Assembly: GCA_963585895.1 (NCBI GenBank)
Contig: OY757907.1
Coordinates: forward strand, 108,775,512-108,839,511
Direction: 5' to 3'
DNA: 64,000 bases
Source: Sepioteuthis lessoniana
Lineage: Eukaryota > Mollusca > Cephalopoda > Myopsida > Loliginidae
This document shows, in pieces, positions 32,811-42,262 of this stretch. Every line of letters starts with the position of its first letter. Positions within the stretch are counted from its first letter, which is position 1. The notes below the pieces were generated by a model. The model saw nothing but the letters and a program-made list of their open reading frames with translations. It made no database searches and was not told the origin of the DNA. A program made the position numbers and the translations under genes.

Positions 32811-33957
32811 ATTTAAATTATAGATAACATTCTGATTATTGATTCCTATTCTAAAATTTGGTGAAATAATAACAGCACATAAGCAAAGATAATTAGAACC
32901 TGATAATTAAAAAACACTTGGATGGAAAAATTGCTGATACAGTTTTGTAGAGAAAGTTTCTTAGTTTTATAGGTAGATATATTTATCTTATCTCTGAGAA
33001 AAATTTGAAACTTTTTGGGTGGGTGGTTTTGATAAACAATAAAGCTAATGTTCTTGATTCACAAAAAAAGTTCAGAGCTGATAACAACCCTATCACAATC
33101 CAGAATAATTATTACTTATTTAAAAAATGAAATTGAAAATCTCTAAGAGTTATTCAGCTTTAATCTTATTTTTTTTCTCACAACCTTTTTTCTATTTTCT
33201 TTAATAAGTGACATATAAAACAAAACATGCAAATTAGCTTACCCCATTAAGATAAAAAAAAAGTTCATTATTTGTATCAAGTTATATGGCAGTCTATTGA
33301 CAAACAGACAGACACAGCAGCTTTATATAGAGACATATAAAAACCATTGTCTGTAGATTTACACTTAGTTTACCTGAATGTGTCACAATGAAACAAACGG
33401 AATTGTATAAAATTTAGAACTGGTGGTGGAGGGGGGGTCAAAACTGGTGGCTCGATGAAGCTAAAAGTTTAACGAAACCAACGCCTACAAACTTGCACTC
33501 GGAAAGATATTGATTTTCAATATGTATTCCTTTTAAAAACCTAAGTTAAATGTTGGTACATAAACATTTGAATGAGTACCATTAATCTTTTCAATTAAAT
33601 TATTTTCTAATCCAGAGGTGTATTAAAGAAAGATAATTTTTAAAAATCAAACTTATGTGATATCTTGAAAAAAAAATCAAAAGAAAAATTTTCCATCTTA
33701 TTAATTTATTTTTCTTTCAAATAATTTCCTATTCCAATCAAATAAGTTTTTAAAGAAAACTTTTTTTTAAATGATGGACTTTGAAGATTTTTTAGCCTGT
33801 TTTTTTCTTTACTGGGTTCAAATTGATTGGATGAGAATTTTCTTTAAAACTGAAAATTTCTAAGAGAAAAAACAGCCAACAAATTAGCTGTATAAAAGTT
33901 CAGTATATAATACCATTTTTTATGAGTTGCATGCTAGTATAATAATATTTGTACGAA
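32811..33957. other. No gene recognised
   Basis: AT-rich unassigned sequence up to the LTR. Confidence 0.45.
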
Positions 33958-34147
33958 TGTTTTAAAATAGCCGTGTGATTTCGGTTCATGCCTTTGAGTT
34001 TAGTTAGGCTGAGAACCTTTCGGCTCAGCACATGGATTAGTTAGGTGCAACATTGAAGCAGGTGTTAACATGGGTGCGCGAGAGCGGATGGAGGTGTCAC
34101 TCAGATGTCATAATAGTCCGAAACGAACCGAAGTGACAGGGTGCGGG

Positions 34148-34155
34148 TGACGTCA
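34148..34155. promoter_or_regulatory. CRE palindrome TGACGTCA
   Basis: A perfect cAMP-response element lies at the centre of the larger palindrome GTGCGGGTGACGTCACGCAC in the LTR. In an LTR it would be a plausible CREB/ATF-responsive promoter element. Activity is inferred. Confidence 0.6.
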
Positions 34156-34341
34156 CGCACCGGAAGCACGCAGAGGTTTGTGTGAGAATTTGAAAAGAGA
34201 GTCGGGTACTAGACGCCAAACGAAAAGGATCGACTTTTGGAGCTCGCAGGCGCGAGGCGAACTTGCGCCCTATGGGGGCCGCTCGAGTTGGGGGCCAAAT
34301 GAATAAGACAGCATAGAAGATTGTGTCTCTCCACCTTACGT

Positions 34342-34377
34342 CGAAACCTTTAACTCAAAGTTAATAAAAAGGTTTCG
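34342..34377 (+). terminator. Poly(A)-signal hairpin in LTR
   Basis: CGAAACCTTT (34342-34351) and AAAGGTTTCG (34368-34377) are exact inverted copies. The AATAAA signal (34363-34368) lies at the loop and 3' arm edge. Hairpins presenting the poly(A) signal are known from retroviral R regions. Confidence 0.6.
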
Positions 34378-34502
34378 TACCTGAACAAGAAGTCGTTACT
34401 GTGTTTTCGAATTCTGAGATTCATATGTTCTATTGTAATGAACATTATATGTCTATTTCGCACATGGCCATATTCGTGTATATGGCTATGTAACACGAAA
34501 CT

Positions 34503-34720
34503 GGGGGAGTGACCATTGTGTAATGGCTAAAGTGTTGGACAAAATAAGTGGATTGAAACTCCAGTCATGTTACTGCATTCATTTTAGGAAAAGTAGCCAT
34601 GAAAAAGGCATGAGTCTTCTTATTCCCCCAGCTATGAGTTAAACAGTACCACTACTATTCTTCTGCTTGGATCGCTTTGGCATTAAATAACCATTAAGGT
34701 TAGTATGCCTTTAAAACAAA
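34503..34720 (+). mobile_element. SINE-A, full length
   Basis: It begins GGAGTGACCATTGTGTAATGG a few bases after the LTR duplication. It has AAAGTGTTGGAC, a B-box-like GGATTGAAACTCCAG, the centre AAAAAGGCATGAGT and CCCCCAGCTATGAG, and the tail CTTTGGCATTAAATAACC and ATGCCTTTAAAACAAAG. Confidence 0.78.
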
Positions 34721-35210
34721 GAAAGAAATCAATAGGTATATAATTGTAACTTAATACTTAGTATAAAGCAGTATGCTGGAAATACTTTAGAGAATAAAGC
34801 ATTTTCCAGTTCAATTTCTGACTAAATGATAACGTTAATATTGACCCTTGACCAAGCCGTCAATCAGAGACTCTCTGCTCAGGAAAAACCTGTGAAAATA
34901 AGTGGAAGTTATCATGTTGTTGAACAGTATTGTGTGGTTGTTATGAAATGATATATGCTGATGCCTACATGAGATACAGGGTAGTGGGAGTCTTGTCAGT
35001 GTCAGCTTGCAGGCAGAAGAGTTACGGTCAGTCACAAGAGTGCCAGTGAGTGGTTGGGCACCTCGCTGTGGCAGTATCCCACAGGTTGAGTACTCCCAGC
35101 CAAGAAGTAGAAGAATTGCTAAGTGGGGCCTTGAAGCTAACACAGCGTGGTATGATCTTGAGAAGAAAAAGTTATAGGTCAATGTGGCGGTTTGTCTTCA
35201 TCTTCCTCTG
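34721..35210. other. Unassigned; possible LTR body
   Basis: No gene. Because the SINE-D at 35,211 is flanked by its target duplication, this stretch was once continuous with the LTR-like end at 35,506-35,627 and may be the 5' part of that LTR. A 115-residue minus frame has no recognisable domain. TGTCTTCATCTTCCTCTG at 35193-35210 is the left duplication. Confidence 0.4.
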
Positions 35211-35487
35211 AGAGGGTGAGCTGCATTATTGACACCTTTGTATGGCACTGGACCCCGTTGTCCAGTTGAAGCTATAATCTGGCATCCATGGCTCAACCCA
35301 TGTTTGAGTCTATTTCCAGCTAGGCTCAACGGCTCACATTGTTCTGAGTTGATGACTAGCATAGACCTGCAGGGCTCGTACCTTGGCTCAAGTCCAAGCT
35401 TCCTTTCCCCTAATCCCCACTCTAATCTGACCTTGGGTCATTTGTCCTTGTGTTAAGTCCTGTTGGTGGGAGGAAGAAACAAATAAC
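35211..35487 (+). mobile_element. SINE-D, 5'-truncated
   Basis: This 277-bp insertion is flanked by TGTCTTCATCTTCCTCTG (35193-35210) and TGTCTTCATCTCCCTCTG (35488-35505), an 18-bp duplication with one mismatch. It begins at the family position AGCTGCATTATTGAC and ends with TTGTGTTAAGTCCTGT, GGTGGGAGG and AACAAATAA. About 100 bp of the 5' end is missing, as in incomplete reverse transcription. A 75-residue forward frame is read-through. Confidence 0.85.
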
Positions 35488-35505
35488 TGTCTTCATCTCC
35501 CTCTG

Positions 35506-35627
35506 TTCGTCTGTCTCTCTCTCTCACACTTATGCCAGCTATGACCCCTTTCGAGAATACAGTATGAGAGTTATATTCATTTATAACCAAGTGTGGTGGT
35601 TTCTTCCTTCATCACGGCTATATAACA
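35506..35627 (+). mobile_element. LTR-like 3' end
   Basis: GACCCCTTTCGAGAATACAG, TATGAGAGTTATATTC and the end CACGGCTATATAACA align by eye with the 3' end of the unit at 36,315 (CCCCTTTCAAGAATAAAATA, CACGGCTGGGTATACAACA) and with GGCTATGTAACA ending the LTR at 34,495. The poly(A) signal is mutated to AATACA. Confidence 0.55.
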
Positions 35628-36066
35628 GTAATTTTGTGAGGTTAGCATAAATGCTGAACATGATTTTTTTGATCTTTTAAATCCTCAGTATAATTAGCAT
35701 AACTATAAAATACTAATTTGAACTTTTCATTCTTTCTTAAATAAAAGAATTAATATTAACATATATTGAGCCATGTTGACCTCTTGAGTAGACCAAGTAT
35801 AGAAATGAACACAATCTGGGAACCAATAATTGAAAAGACCAAACCAAATTCTCTTTAAAGAAAATTACTTAAAAAATATCAAGAATAACTGATGTCATTG
35901 GATTTTACATTCAAATTCATCTTATAATGCTTCTCAAATTGATTGGCGTGAAAAACAATGATGTCATTATTTGTATAACATCTTCATATTTCTTGAACGC
36001 CTCATTTGATTAGCAGTCAAACTTTAAAAATGATTTCCCAGGTTGAATCATTTCTATGTCCAAATA
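35628..36066. other. No gene recognised
   Basis: AT-rich unassigned sequence. Confidence 0.45.
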
Positions 36067-36185
36067 AACAAGGGACACCTGAGGAAGGCCAGAGGATATA
36101 GCAACCGAAATGTTGTGATAAAACTAACAACAATAAACATGAGGACAACAGTCCAAAAAATCATGCTCAAAAAATATTGTACATG
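36067..36185 (+). ncRNA. Hammerhead-like Penelope repeat
   Basis: The core-like order CTGAGGA (36079-36085) ... GAAA (36107-36110) fits the hammerhead CUGANGA and GAAA boxes, with GGCC after the first box. Penelope-like elements are known to carry hammerhead motifs in their pseudo-LTRs. The following TTGTGATAAAAC, ACAATAAACATGAG and ACAACAGTCCAAA recur at 45,395 (minus) and 52,385. Stem pairing is weak here, so it is a relic or only a look-alike. Confidence 0.4.
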
Positions 36186-36314
36186 AAGCCTCACCTCAAA
36201 AGTTCAGATGGAGAATTAATATTTTTAGGAATTTTTCTTAGAATAGAAACCCAATCAATTCATAGGTTGTTTTGTATATATAATGTTATTTTTTTGACCA
36301 TTTAAAGATACTAA

Positions 36315-36791
36315 TGTTATATAACATATGACATGGATTTTCAGTTCATTCCTAGTGACCCCATGTGCTTTGACAAGCTGTCAGGTTGTCATTAGTAAAG
36401 AGGGGGATGACAGCGCGTCATGGCAGTCAGGTCCAACAGGTGTGTAACCGGAAGGAGACCATGTGATGAGAACTACACGGTAAGATTTAGACCAAGTGTA
36501 GACAATCGGGAGTCAAGCCAGGGACACGCAGCCGAGCAGAGGCATCTTTGATGATATGGCTTGCAAGGGGGTGTAAGCGTTAGCACCCCCTGGCTCCCAG
36601 AAGAAGGTATGGGACAAGAAGTCCCCTCTCTGAGTATATGTGTCTCAATCTATCTCTCAAACTGACAGTAAACTGTAAGCCCCTTTCAAGAATAAAATAA
36701 GAGATATATTTATATAAAGAAGTGTTTTGTTCATTCATTATCTTTGATTATGTTCCTCGTTGATCATAAAGACACGGCTGGGTATACAACA
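36315..36791 (+). mobile_element. LTR-like unit related to 33,958 LTR
   Basis: The start TGTTATATAACATATGACAT and GGATTTTCAGTTCATTCC resembles the first 40 bases of the 33,958 LTR (TGATTTCGGTTCATGCC). The end GGTATACAACA resembles its end. AATAAA lies at 36691-36696. An 8-bp stem (AGGGGGTG 36566-36573, CACCCCCT 36584-36591) closes a 10-base loop. Flanking CTAA and TCAA are not a clean duplication, so the ends are approximate. Confidence 0.55.
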
Positions 36792-36893
36792 TCAAATTGT
36801 GCATGATAGATTGACCTTTTACAAATGTACTTATATCTGAGCATTTTGACAGATTATATATTATAAAAAGTATGTACTTCAATTTTGTATGCA

Positions 36894-36897
<4 letters not shown>

Positions 36898-36933
<36 letters not shown>
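36898..36933. repeat. (TA)n microsatellite
   Basis: About 18 TA units directly before the Penelope coding remnant. Confidence 0.92.
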
Positions 36934-36934
<1 letters not shown>

Positions 36935-37700
36935 TTTTTGAGTAATGGGTATCCTAAGGAAGTCATTGTTGACATCATTTACAAAACTGTTAATAATATT
37001 AGGAATAACATCAGGCTCTTGGCTCTTCTAAATGCCCAGTTTATGTTAGACTTCCTTGGATTGGATTTCCTAGCCAGTTGATTGCCAATAAAGTTTCTTC
37101 CTCTGTTACACGCTTTTATAATTTGGCTATGGTTCGAACCATCTTTACTACTTAAGCTGCATTGCACTCTGTTTATAAGGATGTGCTCCCTATCTTCCAA
37201 CAAAGCAATTTAATTTATAAATTTCAATGTCACTGTAATGCCACATATATAGGGTGCACTTCCCAACGCCTTGAAGTTAGAATTAAACAGCATGTTCCAA
37301 GAGATATCTGTCTTTCAAAATTGCTTGATTCTGCCATCTGTGAGCATTTGAATGCCTTAAATACTTGTGTGGTTCATTACAGCAATATGTGTTTTGTGGT
37401 CTTACATAGAGCTTGGACTAAACGACATCTTATTGTCCTAGAGGCCATTTATATTTTATTTGATAGGCTTTCACTATGCAAACAAAACCTGAAACACTCT
37501 TAATTTATTAGGAAATATCCCGTGCTTGATTTAGGGTGGTTTTATTTTTCTTTCCCCACTTTGTCTTGCTATCATTTTTCATTATCACTTCCCTTTTACT
37601 TAATCTTATTTACTTTGTTTTGAATGACTTCTGAAGGCTGCCGTTTGACAAATCTCAAATGAAAAGGTCCTTGTGATTTCAATAAAATTTCTTCATATTG
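36935..37700 (+). pseudogene. Penelope-like element, GIY-YIG C-terminus
   Basis: The plus strand encodes the C-terminal part of a Penelope-like retroelement protein. Upstream is the end of the RT region (NGYPKEVI, then LPWIGFPSQLIANKVSSSV near 37,051-37,110). A single stop at 37,153-37,155 follows VRTIFTT. From 37,156 the frame is open to 37,503: KDVLPIFQQSNLIYKFQC, CHCNATYIGCTSQRLEVRIK and QHVP carry the IY...YIG motif, the catalytic Arg and His, and the Glu of VLEAIYI near the end. The 3' UTR contains GATTTCAATAAAATTTCTTC. The GIY-YIG nuclease makes the first cut for insertion in this class. Most of the RT domain is missing (5' truncation). Confidence 0.85.
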
Positions 37701-37905
37701 TAAATCTCCTATTTTTGCATGTCTCTAGGTATTTGTCTCTTTAAATTTGCATGTACTAACAATTTATTTTCATATATATATATATATATATATATAAATT
37801 CATTAGAAATTTTTCATTATTTCTTTGTCTAAAGATGCAGATTGTTTAAAATATAATATAACAAAAATTATGAGTAATTTCTAAAGGTTTTACTTTGATA
37901 TGGTG

Positions 37906-37971
<66 letters not shown>

Positions 37972-38754
37972 TGCATGTACCCAAATTTTTTATCAAAACT
38001 TATTTGTTATGCAATCAAAATGGCTATTATTAGATATTATTCATTACCAAACTCTACAGTATTGAAACTCTGTAACAAAAAACAAAATTGCATAAATATA
38101 TATAAGAAAGTCAGATGTGTTGAACTCTAGCTCACCTGAGGATCAAGAATGTGAAACTCTGAGTTGGGAACGTTTATCCTGTTTTTATCATAATCCTATT
38201 TCAAACTTGAAGAATATTGTGATATTGCTCTGTATTTTCATGCATAGAGCACTATAAAGTTTTTTTACAGCCTATAAATGCTTCTAGCATTAAATTCTCT
38301 TAGAGGTATACATATTTTTGGACTGCTATATATTGATATTCATAACAACATTGTATCTAATTTCATTTTCAGATTTTTATAACATATATGATGTATGTAT
38401 TATTCATATATAAATCTGTGCATTTATCATTATTGTGTGACCTACACTCAATGCCTTAGTTCATAACTAAACCCATATCAGAATTGTTTTGTTCATATTT
38501 TAGATCATACAAAACAAGTGACAACCTGAGACTATTGTTGAAGATAACCCCTCCTCCACAAAGCAAAAAGATGGATTTGGAGAAAATCAATATTTGATGA
38601 ATAATCATACTGTTTTTTTTATTTATTTAAATATTTCAATGTTTTGTTAATTGAATTTGATTACCTACAGGCATGTTTTTCAGACTTAACTTTATAATTT
38701 CTCTATGAAGAGTATATCTCTTTCTCTCATTCATATCTGTATCTATCAATACAC
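37701..38754. other. No gene; two TA tracts
   Basis: AT-rich. (TA)n runs lie at 37,771-37,795 and 37,907-37,962, the latter with CA units after it. TTACCAAACTCTACAGTATT near 38,045 matches part of the dispersed repeat at 38,755 and 54,055. No coding signal. Confidence 0.5.
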
Positions 38755-38900
38755 ATCATCCTACCAATTTTTTTAATAAAAAGCTAATTTTCTATGAAAG
38801 ATACCAGGATTTTGTAATTTCTAGTTGCAGTCCAAAAATAAGTACATCTCATACATATTATTAGGTATTATTTGTTACCAAACTCTGCAGCATTGAAACA
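38755..38900 (+). repeat. Unnamed dispersed repeat, copy 1
   Basis: AATAAAAAGCTAATTTTCTA, AAGATACCAGGATTTTGTAA, GCAGTCCAAAAATAAGTACA and TTACCAAACTCTGCAGCATT recur in a related arrangement at 54,055-54,245 on the same strand. The class is unknown. Confidence 0.55.
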
Positions 38901-39839
38901 AAAATAATCTTAATCTTACTAAAATATTTGTTTTAAGTCTATTCAGAATGGTGGTAAATCAAACTCCAGGCTTGAACAGAGGTCTGTCATCAAATTTTTA
39001 GTGGCTGAGAAGAGCAAACCATGTAAAATTTATAGAAGAATATGTGATGGATAAAGAAAAGCATGTTTTCATGAAAAAAGATTTTTACAAATGGGCTAAA
39101 CATGTGTTTGCCATAAGGAACCTGAGATGAAAAGACAGTGCATAGGGTGGAAATAATGACTCTCATGTAAATAAGAAGTTCCGAGTGCTACAATCAGTAA
39201 AGAAACTCACCCTGACAGCCTTCTGGGACTTGAAAGAATTCATCACTATTGATTTCTTAGAAAAAACTACGACTTTAAACAGTGCTTCCTATTGTAACTC
39301 ACCTTATTTATTGAATGACCCTCGTATGTATATAGACATATGTTCGCATGTGTGTGTAAAACATTACAAAAGAGCTTTTGGCATGAAATGGTTACTTGAA
39401 AAAATGGATTCATAAACAATGAGGTTCTTTGTCTCTGTGATTTTGATGTAAAAGTAATTCTTGCAAGACACAGGAAATACAATGTAATAAGACTAATGAA
39501 CTGATTGATCAAACTGTTGTAAAATTTTGGGTAACACCTTGTTTGCCATATACAAATTTTATCTATTAGTCATTTCTGATCACCAAATGATGTATAAATA
39601 ATTTCTAAATGTTAAAGATAATCATCTCTTCTGTTTAAAGACCAATGATATGCAGTTCTTGATGACTCGCTTCATCAAACAGTGTGCAAATGACTTCGAA
39701 TAAACAAGTTTATAGAATATCAGATTTTATTGTGCATTCATGCATATTTGCATTTAAGATTAAATGAACTGTGAATCTATTAAATCCGTATTGTAACAGC
39801 TGTTGATGATAATCTTGAATGATTCTCATTCACATTTCA
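38901..39839. other. No gene recognised
   Basis: Unassigned. Frames of 76 and 81 residues (39,185 plus, 39,267 minus) overlap each other and carry no known motif. Confidence 0.4.
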
Positions 39840-40125
39840 TTGTTGTCTGCATTATATGGAGAATTCGAAGAATTAAAAACTGACTATAAGTACAAATGTG
39901 GATCCTATATAATGTCTACATTATAATGAGAATTTAAAGGATTTAAAACTGTCTGTACAAATACAGATATCATAATACCTGCATTATATTGAGAATTGGA
40001 ACCATTAAAAAATGACTGTCGGTGCAAATGCGGATCCCATATAATGTCTGTATTATATTGAGAATTTGAAGGATTAAAAAAATGACTGTCTGTGCAAATA
40101 TGGATCCAATATAATCATTTAGTAG
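39840..40125. repeat. Four-unit tandem repeat, 63-69 bp
   Basis: Unit marks (TGCATTATATGGAGAATT and variants) lie at 39,849, 39,918, 39,981 and 40,050. Each unit contains a GGATTAAAAAATGACTGT-type core and GTGCAAATGCGGATCC, followed by ATATAATGTCT. Confidence 0.9.
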
Positions 40126-40294
40126 CAATTTGGACTGGAAATCGCTTAAATTCATTCAAGCAAGTTAATTGCATTGTACAAATAAAATTTTTGCAAGGAT
40201 GTGCCATTTTTTACAGAGTTACACTTACATATATACACATGGTGTGAAACTCACAATTTATTTCACATACATGTATTTATGATATGATAAAAAG

Positions 40295-40546
40295 ATTGGT
40301 TTGGTTTGGTTTGGTTTCTTTGTTTAATGGCATATCAACCTTTGTAGGTTATTTAATGCCAAAGCCATTCTCCTAGAAGAACAGTAGTGGTACTATTTAA
40401 CCCATAGCTGGGAGGATAAGGGGGTTCATACCTTTCCTAAGGGTATTTGCCCGAAAGTGAACGTGATAGCATGACTGGAGTACGAAATCCGTGTACTACA
40501 ATTCCGCAGTCCATCGCTTTTACCATTACACCACGAGGACACCCCC
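40295..40546 (-). mobile_element. SINE-A, full length, exact TSD
   Basis: ATGATAAAAAG occurs at 40284-40294 and 40547-40557, an exact 11-bp target duplication. On the minus strand the element starts GTGTCCTCGTGGTGTAATGG (A box). It has a B-box-like GGATTTCGTACTCCAGTC, the centre with CCTTAGGAAAGGTATGAAC and CCAGCTATGGGTTAAATAG, and the tail TTAAATAACCTACAAAGG, GGTTGATATGCCATTAAAC, ending in an (AAACC)n repeat. It is the reference copy for SINE-A in this window. Confidence 0.9.
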
Positions 40547-40557
40547 ATGATAAAAAG

Positions 40558-41271
40558 AAGTATTGAAAGTAAATCTTAAAATTTAAATGATCATGTGTGC
40601 ACCTCAACTTCTATTCTAAAGTAATAATGTCTAGATCGTCATCTTGAGTTAGTGCTGATTCTTGATACATTTTGTCAGCAATCTTGATACTTTCTGAACA
40701 GTAGTTTTTTACAGAAACTAGAATTATGCGAGTGCAATGCTCTTTTAAGTCCAGATCTTACTCAATGCGATTCTTTTTTCCTAAACTGAAAATTCATCTG
40801 AAGTGTAGTATTTGGGGATATTAAAAGAAATGTGATGGTGCAGCTTCACGCTACATCTAAAGGGGATTTTTTAGAAATGTTTTAACTAACAGAAAACTTT
40901 CTGGAAATCTGGGGCGTGTAATAGGGGCTATTTTGAAAAAAATGTATGTGTCATTCATTGTTCATTCTTGTCTTGATATATAGACTTCACTCTCAATATA
41001 TTTTGAACATGTTATGTTACACACACACACACACACATCTGAGCAAATACACACAGAGAAATGCATACTAGGATCGCTCAATAATTACTAAATCTCACTC
41101 AGAAAGCCATAACTGAACATTTTTTTGCTGCAACACACTGCCTCATCTTATAAAACTGGAAAACTAATTTTTGTCCTAATTTCTGTCTGAGTGAGGCCCA
41201 GACAAAGGTGAGATGTATACAGCAATTTTAAAATCTTGGTGAGACTTTGAACTTTTTAAATCACCCTCATA

Positions 41272-41272
<1 letters not shown>
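40558..41272. other. No gene recognised
   Basis: Unassigned, with a (CA)n run at about 41,021-41,036. Confidence 0.45.

Positions 41273-41312
<40 letters not shown>
41273..41312. repeat. (TG)n(TA)n microsatellite
   Basis: Short TG run then about 15 TA units, ending where the large palindrome begins. Confidence 0.92.
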
Positions 41313-41315
<3 letters not shown>

Positions 41316-41575
41316 AAGAAAACAACAAAACCAGTCACATAGGATTATAAATTTATTACCATCCTGTTACGCATTTTTGAAATCTCCAAAAACACGAAAA
41401 AAATTAACAGGACTTCTTCAGATCTTTTAGATAAAAAAAAACTAGCTTTTTTTTTATCTAAAAGATCTGAAGAAGTCCTGTTAATTTTTTTTGTGTTTTT
41501 GGAAATTTCAAAAATGCGTAACAGGATGGAAATAAATTTATAATCCAATGTGACCAGTTTTGTTGTTTTCTTAAA
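41313..41575. repeat. 263-bp near-perfect palindrome
   Basis: Arms of about 130 bp run from TTTAAGAAAACAACAAAAC to GATCTTTTAGATAAAAAAAA and back, centred on CTAG at 41,442-41,445. Only a handful of mismatches or one-base length differences are seen (for example GTCACATAGG against ACATTGG in mirror, and the A/T run lengths). The high arm identity points to recent origin or gene conversion. Each arm contains CTGAAGAAG, also found in the hammerhead-like repeats. A 98-residue minus frame across it is an artefact. Confidence 0.95.
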
Positions 41576-41699
41576 GAATTTATTGCTCTGTATTATTGTT
41601 ACATTGAGCTCTTTACCAGGAAAATTTAAATATTCACTCATGAATAATTTCTTGTCCTGATGGAATTACTCCCAACTCCGGTTTAACTGGACCAAAGAA

Positions 41700-41702
<3 letters not shown>

Positions 41703-41731
<29 letters not shown>
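41703..41731. repeat. (TA)n microsatellite
   Basis: About 14 TA units abutting the 5' end of the next SINE-B. Confidence 0.92.
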
Positions 41732-41735
<4 letters not shown>

Positions 41736-42262
41736 GCCCAGTCAGCTGGGGCTGCAGAATACACTGACTGCATCTCTGCAGAAGGGTAAGGCTTCCCCAA
41801 CAAGTGTCCTGGATATAATACTAAGTATTTGGATTGTGAGGCTCCAGTAATGCTGGAGCTTTGGGGAATGCAGAGTACCCCTTTATTGCCATTGCTCACA
41901 GGTCTACTCTGGCCTAGAGTGGTAGAACTTGATAGCATCCTTTCAATGGATTAAATAGAAATAAACTGTGTACTTATGCTCAAGTGAATTGTTTGAAGTC
42001 AACTGTTTTTACATTTAACTGTATTTAAACTGTATACTTGTGTTAAACAGAATTGTTTGAAATAGAACTGATTGGAGATTTAAACTGTATATTTATACTA
42101 AACTGAACTGTTTGAAATAGCACTGTTTTGACATTTAACTGTGTGTAAACAAAACTGTATTTATATTAAACTGAATTATTTGAAAGTTTCATCAAAATGA
42201 CTTAATTCAGCATCAAATGACCCAAAAAGGGTTGATACACTGTAAAACAAAACAATCAAGTG
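41732..42262 (+). mobile_element. SINE-B, full length
   Basis: The head GTTGGCCCAGTCAGCTGGGG, box-B-like GAGGCTCCAGTAATGCTGG and GGTCTACTCTGGCCTAGAG is followed by about four internal units, each with a variant of ACTGAATTGTTTGAAATAG and ACTGTTTTGACATTTAACTG. The tail is TTCAGCATCAAATGACCC, GGGTTGATACACTG and AAACAAAACAATC. It is the clearest complete long copy. A 78-residue minus frame is read-through. Confidence 0.85.

Larger units (their letters stand above)
33958..34495 (+). mobile_element. Probable solo LTR, 538 bp
   Basis: The unit starts TGTTTTAAAATAG and ends GGCTATGTAACA, so it has TGT...ACA termini. It is flanked by CGAA at 33954-33957 and 34496-34499, a 4-bp target duplication as made by many Gypsy-type integrases. 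It is an island of high G+C and CpG in AT-rich DNA. It has a CRE palindrome at 34148, an AATAAA signal at 34363 inside a hairpin, and no internal coding region. The signals place transcription on the plus strand. Recombination between two LTRs would leave this structure. Related ends occur at 35,627 and 36,791. Which Gypsy-like family it belongs to is not determined. Confidence 0.75.

Noticed and set aside
34835-35182. 115-residue minus frame
   Set aside because: It lies in a repeat-like segment continuous with an LTR-like end and has no recognisable domain.
35229-35456. 75-residue forward frame with many Pro and Ser
   Set aside because: It lies wholly inside the duplication-flanked SINE-D insertion.
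39840-40125. CRISPR-like array
   Set aside because: Units are fully homologous along their length with no unique spacers, in a eukaryotic repeat-rich context.
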